Shown piece by piece: positions 24,401 through 42,054 of a stretch of DNA of 64,000 nucleotides. Every line of letters starts with the position of its first letter. Positions within the stretch are counted from its first letter, which is position 1. Under the pieces are notes generated by a model. The model was not told where the DNA came from, made no database searches, and worked only from the letters and a program-made list of their open reading frames with translations. The stretch comes from Strigamia acuminata (taxonomy: Eukaryota; Arthropoda; Chilopoda; Geophilomorpha; Linotaeniidae), in NCBI GenBank assembly GCA_949358305.1, contig OX442324.1, forward strand, positions 5,461,575 through 5,525,574, given 5' to 3'. A program made the translations under genes and the position numbers.

Positions 24401-25008
24401 AAAGAGAGTCCACACGGTTTGCTATTCGAAATTGTAAGTTTTAACAATGTACTCACGATCGCGCGTATTCCTTCAATTCCAGCCAGGCGTGATTAGTACA
24501 CCGATTATTTTTGCATTCCATTCCATCGATAGACTTATACTTGCATATACAAATGTTAATAACTGCTGATATTAAAATGTTGTAGTTACTTTTTCATCAA
24601 CTGGGTAAAATCACTAACGAAAATAGATGTAAAAATTTAAATTCTATTCGCGTTACTCGTTCCTGGTGTTAACGCAAAAAATTAACACTTGGAGCCGCCA
24701 AAAACGACATTTAGGCAACGAGGAAAACATAAGATTCCCATTGTTAATCAAATTTCCTTAAAAAATACATTTTGATTTTCTTTTTGTTTTAACGAGTTCC
24801 ACAACTCGTTAAATGTGGGTTTAATGTAAGCCTATTCTTCCATTTTTTTTATAAAATCTGTAATGATGATCCTGCACTTGAAAAATTTTTGTAAAATGTT
24901 TCCGATGATATCAAATTGAGCACAACTATAAAGTAAAAATGGAATTGAAAACCAACAATTATTAAATCACACTGCATTTATTAAAATTTGTTACATTTGC
25001 CACGTAAT
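24401..25008. other. 5' flank of copy B, shared with the copies in the 2,940-bp repeat
   Basis: About 24440-24727 aligns with 34870-35168 and 37810-38108. Shared words include CAGGCGTGA, CTTGCATATA and, more than 300 bp upstream of the start codon, the run around CGCCAAAAACGA followed by TTTAGGCAAC. The duplicating unit therefore includes at least 350 bp of 5' flank. No coding gene is seen. Confidence 0.65.
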
Positions 25009-25478
25009 TCAGTACAATAATGAGTGTGGCCCAGTCTCGAAAGTGCAGAAACAATAGTTGCTGTGGTTGTTATAGTGGAAGTGTTCGATCAGGTCTTCCA
25101 ATTTACTTTTTCTTCGGACCAGCATCTTGATGATTGCATTTCTTTCGTCCGGTTTGATGAGTGACCAGAAATATTCGACGCCACATTGGTTTCTGTAGTT
25201 GATGGACACGGTAAGCATTTCTACTTTTTTGTTGAGGAGGGTGTTCGTACAGTCAGTTCTTATCGCCACTCTTTTCTAATATTTATACGTGATAAATTTC
25301 AAGTTAGATTCCTTATGTTTGTCAAAACTTTGTTTCAAGATGTTGGCGTATTCTGTCCACATAACCTCGACGATATCCGCAATACAAAAGACAATTGCAA
25401 TGTCAAATTTCGTTTTAATCGTCCAGTCTTGTAACTGTGCGAGAAATCGCGCTGTTTTCGTCACGTCTAATTGGCCAG
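25009..25478 (-). pseudogene. Copy C of the 683-aa family (internal fragment)
   Basis: Two collinear frames cover roughly residues 115-260 of the parent: 25276-25464 (KTARFLAQLQDWTIKTKFDI, then VEVMWTEYANILKQSFDKHK) and 25009-25269 (NYRNQCGVEYFWSLIKPDER, KLEDLIEHFH). Both ends are missing; the 5' end abuts a deoxynucleoside kinase fragment at about 25478. Confidence 0.8.
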
Positions 25479-25997
25479 TCAGGAGCCGGCACAGGAAAAT
25501 ACTTTTTTACCAACCACTCTTCATACAATTGATGCAAGGTTTTTAAGAAAGGAATCATAATAGAGCGTTCTTCTGGACAAGCCCTTGAAACAATGCGCCT
25601 GTAAACAGTCTCTGGCGATGTTTTCAAATATACTACAACAAAAATACCAAATTGAAATGCAAGAACCAATTTTCTAACTAGGGCTTACCAATTAAATCAA
25701 CGTTTGTATTTGTGTTTTTGATGAGCCACTGAAACCACTGGTCCAGGACTAGATGCTCAGCAGTAGACATTTTCCCACATCGAAACAAATTCTCTACAAA
25801 ACAATATCTTGCACTGTAGATAGATCGCTTTATCATCTTCACTGGAGAACGCTAATTCAGAAAACAATTAATTTGTTTATGTAATTATAACTGAACTTTA
25901 GAGAAACCTGTTTTTGATTATGAAGTTCAACCATCGTGTACTGAACGTAAGTTTGGAATGTGAGACTCCATCGGAAGGGGTCTTTGTACATTAAATC
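25479..25997 (-). pseudogene. dnk: Deoxynucleoside kinase fragment without P-loop or C-terminus
   Basis: Exons 25908-25997, 25689-25851 and 25479-25632 join in phase. They read LMYKDPFRWSLTFQTYVQYT, then VKMIKRSIYSARYCFVENL and LVLDQWFQWL, then VYLKTSPETVYRRIVSRA and LHQLYEEWLV. These match the middle of the Drosophila-type multisubstrate deoxynucleoside kinase, including the ERS/R-SIYSARY substrate-binding region. The ATP-binding P-loop exon (GxxGSGKTT type) should lie upstream. However, only 279 bp separate this fragment from the RPB1 stop codon and they contain no such motif. The C-terminus is replaced by 683-aa-family sequence. The surviving exons contain no stop, so truncation is probably recent. 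It cannot encode an active kinase as seen. Confidence 0.8.
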
Positions 25998-26276
25998 CTA
26001 AATTTGAATTTACAAATAAAATATTGAGAAAATTTATTATAAAAGTCAAAAAATTTATGGATAAATTGCAAATAAATCGCTGCAACTTGGCACGACTGGC
26101 TATGATAAGAAGCGACTTGTCAGTGCTTATAATATTGTAAACTCTTGAATTGAAATAAAATAAACACTGAAACATAGGTTTTCACCACCTTTTATTAAAA
26201 CACAAATTGAACTTTTTTCGAGTAAAAAAAATAAACAAAAACAATCAATATCAATTCCTCCTAACGACGAAACCAA

Positions 26277-33117
<6,841 letters not shown>

Positions 33118-33440
33118 ATCAAAATTATTTAATATCTACGACTCGATATGCCCGCAATTACAGACTTTAATTTAATTGTTTTCAAATTCTTGTGAAAAAG
33201 AAAACTAGTTTGGAAACCAAAGGCGACAAAAGACGAACGACGATGCTGACTTCTAATTAAGAATACAGAACATGGTGTACGAAGACCATTTATATACCGT
33301 ACCCAAAATTAATGCGGAATACATCCGCTTGGTGTTTTCATTAACGACTAATAAACGTGATTAATCACGTAATTTTCGACTGTCCACGATTAATAAACGT
33401 GACTTTTCAACTGATTTTCGATAACACCTAGCAGAAATTG
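33118..33440 (-). promoter_or_regulatory. RPB1 upstream region with repeated TAATAAACGTGA element
   Basis: Between the RPB1 start codon and the 2,940-bp repeat lie two copies of TAATAAACGTGA (33349-33360 and 33391-33402). The first overlaps a perfect 14-bp palindrome, CGTGATTAATCACG, at 33356-33369. Repeated and palindromic words 230-290 bp upstream of the start would suit a dimeric factor, but that is inference; no TATA box or initiator was confidently placed. Confidence 0.4.
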
Positions 33441-33784
33441 GAATAATTTTAGATCAATTCTCCCAGAAATTTGTCTTTTTAGATGCTGAAAAATTAATCC
33501 TTTGAAATAAATTTATTTATTATATATTCTTATTATACATTCTCTTCAATATTTACATTTTCAGCATTGTTTTTAAATCACTGTAAATTCTTGTTCTTTT
33601 TTTTGTATGTTTTAACAAAAGTACGACAAAATCGATCTCCCACTACTACCGGTAGTAAGAAAAGAAAATACATCGATTGCTTTGTTTCTCGTTCATTTTC
33701 CTTCATTCTTTTCGTTTTAGTGACAAATTTTCTCCAACTTTTTGGTTTAGAAAATAACCGCATATTAAATTGATGATCAGCGTG

Positions 33785-33994
33785 TTATTTCGTCAAGTAG
33801 GGAATAAACTCCTCGTACACACAGGCCGCTGCAGCTTCTTCCTCCTAAGTTTAATTTAATAATTGATCAAAATTATAAGACAAAGCCAAAATTAATTTAA
33901 TTTACCATTTTCTTTTGTGCTTCCAGGTTTGATTTCTTTCCAATTCAAACTTCTTATTTCCCTGCCGTGGTTTCGATTTCTTATCCGGTAACAT
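33785..33994 (-). other. Possible small exon pair with U2SURP-like motif (unit 1)
   Basis: Minus strand 33785-33844, preceded by an AG acceptor, reads EEEAAAACVYEEFIPYLTK-stop, reminiscent of the KKEDEKAAAEIYEEF block of U2SURP/SR140. Upstream, 33906-33994 reads MLPDKKSKPRQGNKKFELE and more, ending at a donor, but its phase does not fit the next segment. The same sequence recurs at 36725-36934. Probably a gene relic; identity is a guess. Confidence 0.25.
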
Positions 33995-34453
33995 CTGCAA
34001 AGAAGCAAAGGCATGTCAGACGAAAACATCGAACAATGTTTCATTTCATTCCTAATTGTCCTCTTACGGATTGAGACGAACTCTAGTGGATATTCTCCCA
34101 ACCTTGAAACTGCCGGCTGGTGGCAACTAGTTGCATAGATATGTAGCATCGCAGACTACGGGGAGAACAGAAGCACAGTTCTATGGACTGTGACAGAAGT
34201 AACTAATGTCTTCTACCCAAGATTCCATTTAAATTGTTGTTGTTTTTCACAAATAAACACAATTCTTGTTCGAAGAAATTTTCGAAAAACGAGAGCTTTT
34301 ATGACACAATAAAAAACAAACAATTTTAAAGCGAAATAACTTTTTTTTTTAAATTTAAAAAATACTACATGCTTTTCATATGATTTAAAATACAAGTATG
34401 TGTCTCATTATAAATTTCATCAACGTGGTTCAAATCACAATTCCCGTCCAATA

Positions 34454-34828
34454 CTAAAACAGGAGGCCATGCACTGTCCATTGCGTGCATTGGATGATGG
34501 ATTGCACAAACTTTACCTCGACAAAGTTGCCGTTAAAAACTTGGATGAACAAGAATTTGAGGAGATCCCACAACTGCCGTCCTACATGCCTAACCAATGA
34601 ACTCAACATTGGTTTCAACTCGTTAGGAATGAGAAAGGCATCCACTCGTTCGCAAACAGCTTCTTGAGATTCCAACCATTGCTCCATATGACTATCTGTA
34701 GCCAATTTCATTTTGCTCTTGCTGAGTCGAAAACATTTCCACAGCAAAACCGAAATTTTCGCTAGTGAAATATGCCCTAAACTCGGCAAGTCTAGGATGG
34801 TCCTCATGGTTTGCGATGTGGATGACAT
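34454..34828 (-). pseudogene. N-terminal fragment of the 683-aa family (unit 1)
   Basis: A 124-codon frame, starting MSSTSQTMRTILDLPSLGHI, matches the first ~118 residues of the 683-aa protein (IPNELKPMLSSLVRHVGRQL, IIQCTQWT) and ends prematurely. It has seven extra residues before the MRTILDLP start. Five-prime flank similar to that of copy B extends to about 35168. It is transcribed divergently from the ING gene 700 bp away. Confidence 0.75.
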
Positions 34829-35531
34829 TGTGCATACTGTGAGGTTTTAGGTTCCATTTGAACCTCACTATTCAAAAACATACTCACGTTCGCGCCAATT
34901 CTTGCTGCTCCAGTCAGGCGTGAGTAGTGTACATGGGCACTAATATTCCATCTTTCCATTCCTCCGTTGTACTTAAACTGATGCTTGCATATATAAATAT
35001 GTTGATAATTGACCGCACTAGAAGCTCGTAGTTATTTTTTATCAACGAAACAGATGTAAACTATTTTAATTCTGTACCGGTATGCATTACTCGCTCCTGG
35101 TGCTAGCTGCTAATACAAAAGATTAACACATGGAGTCGCCAAAAACGATATTTAGGCAACAAGTAAAACGTGGTGCCCATTTATATCGGCTCTTTTCTAC
35201 CTTATTTTTTAATGTATTTATACTTATTATTATTTTAATATTAATTTTATTTTTTTAATAATTTTTTTAAATAATTTTGGAATAATTCATTTTCAAACAA
35301 GATTACAAAAAGCTTCGACGTTCGAATTTCACGCTTCCAATTCGGGTTTTATTTATTGTTCTATTTTTCACAATCTGGAGCATGATCATGATCCTGCGCG
35401 GTCGACATCCATTGACGTACGGGATAAATAACAACAATTCGTCCAATCAGTAGACACTAGGTTATTGTTTCACAACAAATGCTGGTTTAATTGTTGTTTT
35501 GTGTTTTGAGAATAAGTTCTTTTGAACCGAA

Positions 35532-36445
35532 ATGTTGAATCAGACGGCGATAGATGCTTTGTGTTCTGTGTCATACGTCGAAGACTACATCGACTGTGCG
35601 GAAAACTTACCCGATGATTTGCAACGTTACATTTCACAAATGCGCGAGTACGATGTCAAATACCAAGGTACGTAAAACAAAAATTCAAAGTCAAACGAGT
35701 CAACACGATAAATATACAGATTATTTTGACAGAAATTTTACGTGACATTGATCAACGGATTTCGCAAATCAACGAATCGGATGACAGCTGCAACAAACGG
35801 AGCATGATACAAATTCAAAGATCGTTGATTTTAACTCAAGAAATTGGCGACGAAAAGCTACAAATTGTGCAGCAAATTCTCGACTTGATTGACAACAAAG
35901 CCCGTCAATTAGAACAAGACAGGAAAAATCTAGGTACAAAATTCATATTTCTATAAGCACAATCTCGTGCCATATTAACACCACACTACATTGATCATTT
36001 AGATTTTGGAAAAGATCAAGAAAATGCAGAGCCTCCTAAACCCGACCCATTGCCAGAAAGAAGTAGCAAACGGGCGAGACGTCAACGCAGTGATAATTTA
36101 CGCGAAGAAATATTGCACGACAAACAGGAAGAAAAAAGCACGGCTAAGAAATCGAAGAAGAAAAAGCGGAAATCCAAAGCTGAAAAAGAAAGAGAAGACT
36201 CTCCCATAGATCAACCAATAGACCCCGACGAACCTACGTATTGTTTGTGCGAACAAGTTTCTTTTGGAGAGATGATCTGCTGCGACAACGAACAATGTTC
36301 CATCGAGTGGTTTCATTTCTCGTGCGTCGGGCTGAGCACGAAACCTAAAGGGAAATGGTACTGTCCTAATTGTCGCGGTGGAATAATTTTAGATCAATTC
36401 TCCCAGAAATTTGTCTTTTTAGATGCTGAAAAATTAATCCTTTGA
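35532..36445 (+). CDS. ING1/ING2-type PHD-finger protein, copy 1 with altered C-terminus
   Basis: Exons 35532-35667, 35733-35933 and 36003-36445 join in phase to 259 aa. The N-terminal ING helical domain (NYVEDY-like [39 protein letters not shown]) dimerises and recruits histone deacetylase or acetyltransferase complexes. A basic nuclear localisation stretch ([17 protein letters not shown]) follows. The PHD finger runs from [19 protein letters not shown] to WYCPNC, with all eight zinc ligands and the W/Y/F residues that read trimethylated H3K4. The duplication boundary falls four codons after the last cysteine pair begins, so the natural end is replaced by about 21 residues starting [11 protein letters not shown] read from intergenic DNA. 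It could still be functional. Its poly(A) site would also be foreign. Confidence 0.8.
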
Positions 36446-36724
36446 AATAAATTTATTTATTATATATTCTTATTATACATTCTCTTCAATATTTACATTT
36501 TCAGCATTGTTTTTAAATCACTGTAAATTCTTGTTCTTTTTTTTGTATGTTTTAACAAAAGTACGACAAAATCGATCTCCCACTACTACCGGTAGTAAGA
36601 AAAGAAAATACATCGATTGCTTTGTTTCTCGTTCATTTTCCTTCATTCTTTTCGTTTTAGTGACAAATTTTCTCCAACTTTTTGGTTTAGAAAATAACCG
36701 CATATTAAATTGATGATCAGCGTG

Positions 36725-36934
36725 TTATTTCGTCAAGTAGGGAATAAACTCCTCGTACACACAGGCCGCTGCAGCTTCTTCCTCCTAAGTTTAATTTAAT
36801 AATTGATCAAAATTATAAGACAAAGCCAAAATTAATTTAATTTACCATTTTCTTTTGTGCTTCCAGGTTTGATTTCTTTCCAATTCAAACTTCTTATTTC
36901 CCTGCCGTGGTTTCGATTTCTTATCCGGTAACAT
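36725..36934 (-). other. Possible small exon pair with U2SURP-like motif (unit 2)
   Basis: Identical duplicate of 33785-33994, produced by the 2,940-bp tandem duplication; the same reservations apply. Confidence 0.25.
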
Positions 36935-37393
36935 CTGCAAAGAAGCAAAGGCATGTCAGACGAAAACATCGAACAATGTTTCATTTCATTCCTAATTGTC
37001 CTCTTACGGATTGAGACGAACTCTAGTGGATATTCTCCCAACCTTGAAACTGCCGGCTGGTGGCAACTAGTTGCATAGATATGTAGCATCGCAGACTACG
37101 GGGAGAACAGAAGCACAGTTCTATGGACTGTGACAGAAGTAACTAATGTCTTCTACCCAAGATTCCATTTAAATTGTTGTTGTTTTTCACAAATAAACAC
37201 AATTCTTGTTCGAAGAAATTTTCGAAAAACGAGAGCTTTTATGACACAATAAAAAACAAACAATTTTAAAGCGAAATAACTTTTTTTTTTAAATTTAAAA
37301 AATACTACATGCTTTTCATATGATTTAAAATACAAGTATGTGTCTCATTATAAATTTCATCAACGTGGTTCAAATCACAATTCCCGTCCAATA

Positions 37394-37768
37394 CTAAAAC
37401 AGGAGGCCATGCACTGTCCATTGCGTGCATTGGATGATGGATTGCACAAACTTTACCTCGACAAAGTTGCCGTTAAAAACTTGGATGAACAAGAATTTGA
37501 GGAGATCCCACAACTGCCGTCCTACATGCCTAACCAATGAACTCAACATTGGTTTCAACTCGTTAGGAATGAGAAAGGCATCCACTCGTTCGCAAACAGC
37601 TTCTTGAGATTCCAACCATTGCTCCATATGACTATCTGTAGCCAATTTCATTTTGCTCTTGCTGAGTCGAAAACATTTCCACAGCAAAACCGAAATTTTC
37701 GCTAGTGAAATATGCCCTAAACTCGGCAAGTCTAGGATGGTCCTCATGGTTTGCGATGTGGATGACAT
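37394..37768 (-). pseudogene. N-terminal fragment of the 683-aa family (unit 2)
   Basis: Identical duplicate of the fragment at 34454-34828 inside the second 2,940-bp unit. Confidence 0.75.
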
Positions 37769-38471
37769 TGTGCATACTGTGAGGTTTTAGGTTCCATTTG
37801 AACCTCACTATTCAAAAACATACTCACGTTCGCGCCAATTCTTGCTGCTCCAGTCAGGCGTGAGTAGTGTACATGGGCACTAATATTCCATCTTTCCATT
37901 CCTCCGTTGTACTTAAACTGATGCTTGCATATATAAATATGTTGATAATTGACCGCACTAGAAGCTCGTAGTTATTTTTTATCAACGAAACAGATGTAAA
38001 CTATTTTAATTCTGTACCGGTATGCATTACTCGCTCCTGGTGCTAGCTGCTAATACAAAAGATTAACACATGGAGTCGCCAAAAACGATATTTAGGCAAC
38101 AAGTAAAACGTGGTGCCCATTTATATCGGCTCTTTTCTACCTTATTTTTTAATGTATTTATACTTATTATTATTTTAATATTAATTTTATTTTTTTAATA
38201 ATTTTTTTAAATAATTTTGGAATAATTCATTTTCAAACAAGATTACAAAAAGCTTCGACGTTCGAATTTCACGCTTCCAATTCGGGTTTTATTTATTGTT
38301 CTATTTTTCACAATCTGGAGCATGATCATGATCCTGCGCGGTCGACATCCATTGACGTACGGGATAAATAACAACAATTCGTCCAATCAGTAGACACTAG
38401 GTTATTGTTTCACAACAAATGCTGGTTTAATTGTTGTTTTGTGTTTTGAGAATAAGTTCTTTTGAACCGAA

Positions 38472-39352
38472 ATGTTGAATCAGACGGCGATAGATGCTTT
38501 GTGTTCTGTGTCATACGTCGAAGACTACATCGACTGTGCGGAAAACTTACCCGATGATTTGCAACGTTACATTTCACAAATGCGCGAGTACGATGTCAAA
38601 TACCAAGGTACGTAAAACAAAAATTCAAAGTCAAACGAGTCAACACGATAAATATACAGATTATTTTGACAGAAATTTTACGTGACATTGATCAACGGAT
38701 TTCGCAAATCAACGAATCGGATGACAGCTGCAACAAACGGAGCATGATACAAATTCAAAGATCGTTGATTTTAACTCAAGAAATTGGCGACGAAAAGCTA
38801 CAAATTGTGCAGCAAATTCTCGACTTGATTGACAACAAAGCCCGTCAATTAGAACAAGACAGGAAAAATCTAGGTACAAAATTCATATTTCTATAAGCAC
38901 AATCTCGTGCCATATTAACACCACACTACATTGATCATTTAGATTTTGGAAAAGATCAAGAAAATGCAGAGCCTCCTAAACCCGACCCATTGCCAGAAAG
39001 AAGTAGCAAACGGGCGAGACGTCAACGCAGTGATAATTTACGCGAAGAAATATTGCACGACAAACAGGAAGAAAAAAGCACGGCTAAGAAATCGAAGAAG
39101 AAAAAGCGGAAATCCAAAGCTGAAAAAGAAAGAGAAGACTCTCCCATAGATCAACCAATAGACCCCGACGAACCTACGTATTGTTTGTGCGAACAAGTTT
39201 CTTTTGGAGAGATGATCTGCTGCGACAACGAACAATGTTCCATCGAGTGGTTTCATTTCTCGTGCGTCGGGCTGAGCACGAAACCTAAAGGGAAATGGTA
39301 CTGTCCTAATTGTCGCGGTGACCGGCCCACCGTCATGAAATCGAAAATGTAG
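38472..39352 (+). CDS. ING2: ING1/ING2-type PHD-finger protein, copy 2 with native end
   Basis: Exons 38472-38607, 38673-38873 and 38943-39352 join in phase to 248 aa. It is identical to copy 1 up to CPNCRG, then ends [14 protein letters not shown]1 and ING2 are chromatin readers that bring Sin3-HDAC to H3K4me3; INGs usually continue past the PHD finger with a polybasic region that binds phosphoinositides, which is reduced to a few residues here. Protein similarity over [20 protein letters not shown] and GEMICCDN points to ING1/2 rather than ING3-5. The gene converges on MCRS1 with 158 bp between stops; an AGT/AAT microsatellite lies between them (about 39434-39470). Confidence 0.9.
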
Positions 39353-39510
39353 CAAATAAAAAAGAATTTCCTCAAATTTTCAATCGTGCCAACATTTTTA
39401 TTACACAAAACGACAAATCACGACGCAGTAGAATGAATAGTAATAGTAATAGTAATAATAGTAATAAAATAATGCTATTTGAATATATTTCGATGAAAAA
39501 ATGGTTTTGT

Positions 39511-41434
39511 TTACGCAGTCATTTTTTTCGAAGCTTCGCTGCGAACTGCATTGATTAATTCTTGATTGATGAAAAAAATGAAGCGGAGCCCTGATAGCTC
39601 AACAATCGAATTGTTATTCAACTTGCATTTACTTCCACCGAGAATCGGCTTGCCATCCACGTACAAACTTCGCTTGCCCTCATTAATGACATAAAATTCG
39701 CCGCTCGTATTCAACTTGATCAATCCTTGGCGTCGAGAGATTTTCCAAGCGGGTCCCTCCAGCGACAAATCGACATCCACGCTGTTGTCCTTAGTTGCGC
39801 GACCGAACGATATCTCTTTAGAGCGCATCAGGTATCGAACGAGTCGACCACGCAACACCGCCAACGTCTGAGGATCGAAATCGGCAGGAGTGATGCCCGT
39901 TACGCTGTCCACCAGCACTTGCCATTTTGGCAGTTCGTTTTCCAAGTTACGAATTTCACGTTTCACCCGTCTGTCTGCTAAAGTCAATTCTAAAATAAAC
40001 GAAAAAAAATACGTTAGTTAATTTAAAAAATAGATTTAGGCACTCGATTTTCGTACCATGCTCCATAACGTCGTCGTTCGGCTCCCTACAAGTACAAATA
40101 AAGAAATTACAAACATTCGACCAAAAAAACTACCGTAATCACATTATTTGAACGACTTACAACAAGATGCTGTCGTTAATTAAATCCTCAGCATCGGAGA
40201 AATTCAAGACGTGTTCTCCTTTCGGCATTTTTTGTACCGTTTGATCAGGCAACAAGTGGTATTGCTTCATGAGAAGCCAGTGATTAAACAACGATTTGGT
40301 GGTTCTTGTAAGATAGAAGATTTCGTGATTTTTGGACAGCAAGTCTTGAAATGTTTCTAAAGATGGTTGACTCGTCGACGGCACTGTCGCCAGTAATGCC
40401 TCTTCTGCTTGGCTAAACAAAGCCTTGCTTTGAACTGCTGCAATTGATTCTGGGTGGATTTGTTTCATAGCGCTCACTGCCATTTTGGATATGACGGAAT
40501 CGTACAGTAGCGCGTACCACCGCTCCTGTATCTCTTTCAGTGTGAATTTACAAGAGAATTTGATCCCTCGGTGAACCACAGCTAAATCGTTGGTCTAAAA
40601 GTATAAAATCAAAATATTAACAACAACAAAAACGTCGTTAAAGTGAAAACTAACTTGTTGCACCGCAATAATCAACGCCAAATCATCGGTTGGCTTCCAA
40701 CGTCCCAAATCGCGTGCAACTATGGCTTGGAAATTCTGAAAATTACAAAATTACATTGCAAAGTTCAGTTCGGTTCAGTCAGATAGAAATGAAAAATTAT
40801 TTTCATAAATTACTTTGGATTTTTTCGCTCCCCGTTTGGATGACGGTTTCGAAGACTGCCAAAAAAAAATTCGATTTGTTTATGACATTATGAGAAATTA
40901 AAACTCGCATTCTGTACACCTTACCTTTTTTTTACGATCCCCCCCAATTAAAGGTGGTACTGACAAAACTTCTGTCGAAACAGGTTCAGCAAACCCTGAA
41001 GTTTGCGTTATAGTTGTTAACGTTCCCAAAGCCATTGATGGACTTGGATTCGGTTGTTGTCGACTTCCTCTGTTCGTCTTTATTAAGCTACTTTCAACCA
41101 ATTCATCGTCAAATTTTTTGCGCTTAATTGATCGTGAAGAACTTCTTCGCTTTTGCAACATTTGACTCAACGTGGAACTCGACATCCCGCTAGTTTCCTG
41201 ACTATTCATTGGAGGATTTTGTTTACCTCTGGACACACTTGTTAAACCCCTTTTTGGAGATATTAATTCTAAAATACAAAAAAAATTAAATGTTTACACA
41301 CTTGCTGTGTGCAGAACAATCAAGTTTATGCCTGGTGTTGCAGGATCGCTGGGAATTGGTCTCGATGTTTCCAAACTATTTTCGTCTGTTCCTAGATAAT
41401 TCACACTATCCATTGAATCGGTAAATGTGCTCAT
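39511..41434 (-). CDS. MCRS1: Microspherule protein 1 (FHA-domain subunit of INO80/NSL complexes)
   Basis: Exons 41302-41434, 40925-41268, 40814-40855, 40655-40735, 40161-40594, 40057-40085 and 39511-39989 give 513 aa. Matches to MCRS1 are extensive: RRSSSRSIKRKKFDDELVES; LGRWKPTDDLALI; KFSCKFTLKEIQERWYALLY; QSKALFSQAEE; LNFSDAEDLI; then RRVKREIRNLENELPKWQVL, and a C-terminal FHA domain (SFGRATKDNSVDVDLSLEG, then WKISRRQG). The protein is a core subunit of the NSL histone acetyltransferase and INO80 remodelling complexes. The 40057-40085 exon is only 29 nt. The first donor (GTGTGT after 41302) is my least certain junction; a GC donor slightly upstream would also keep phase. Confidence 0.93.
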
Positions 41435-42054
41435 CTTGCTGAATTTGTATAGCTAACCACGACGGGTCCGAGACATAACTACTAGTTTCAAGTCGGCCAT
41501 TTGCAAATAAAATAAAATGTCAAATAAAGCCACTAGGTGTCACCGTGGCGTGTATGATGCTATGCACCGCCGATTGCTCCATAGATGACCGAATACTTTT
41601 ACATGGAGTATTTTTTAACGTGTCGAGTGTCGTATCATCAATTTTTTGTTGAATGATTTTTTCAAAAACAAGAAAAAAATTTTCATTTGCTTCAATGCCT
41701 GCTTTAGATAACAGCATATGTATACATAAACATATTTTTTTTTTAAATTGACAAAATGAAATAAAATTTATAGAAATTGTTTTAAATAGACGAATTATTC
41801 ATCACGATTAAATGACATGTTAGTTACTTTCGGAAAAAAAAGAAACCAAACCGTAGAGACAGCTAGAACTTACAAATAAAGCAACATTTCTTTTATTTGT
41901 ATTGAATAAATAACACAAATAATACAAAACTTTGGTAACAAAAATAAAAAAGAAGAAAAGAAAACCAATTCATTTCTTGGAGTTGAATCTTGAGCTTTAA
42001 ATAATAAAAAACTAAAATAAAAGTCTTAATAAGAACTAAGATATTTATCTTCGT
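41435..42054. other. Spacer between MCRS1 and EXD1
   Basis: No supported gene. A minus frame at 41520-41717 (65 codons starting MLLSKAGIEANENFFLVFEK) has protein-like composition but no recognised similarity or splice partner. AT-rich sequence at 41880-42050 fits the EXD1 3' untranslated region. Confidence 0.35.

Larger units (their letters stand above)
33441..36380. repeat. 2,940-bp direct tandem duplication, unit 1
   Basis: Every position compared matches the sequence 2,940 bp downstream. The left boundary follows a shared TG (33439-33440 and 36379-36380) after which both copies read GAATAATTTTAG. The right boundary cuts the ING gene just after its last PHD cysteine. The unit contains an ING gene, an N-terminal fragment of the 683-aa family and a small possible U2SURP-like fragment. 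Confidence 0.95.
36381..39320. repeat. 2,940-bp direct tandem duplication, unit 2
   Basis: Second copy of the unit. At its right end the sequence continues into the genuine ING 3' end (from 39321), so this is the copy joined to the original downstream DNA, whereas unit 1 is joined to the original upstream DNA. The apparent identity means either a very recent event or an assembly (haplotype) artefact. Confidence 0.95.
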
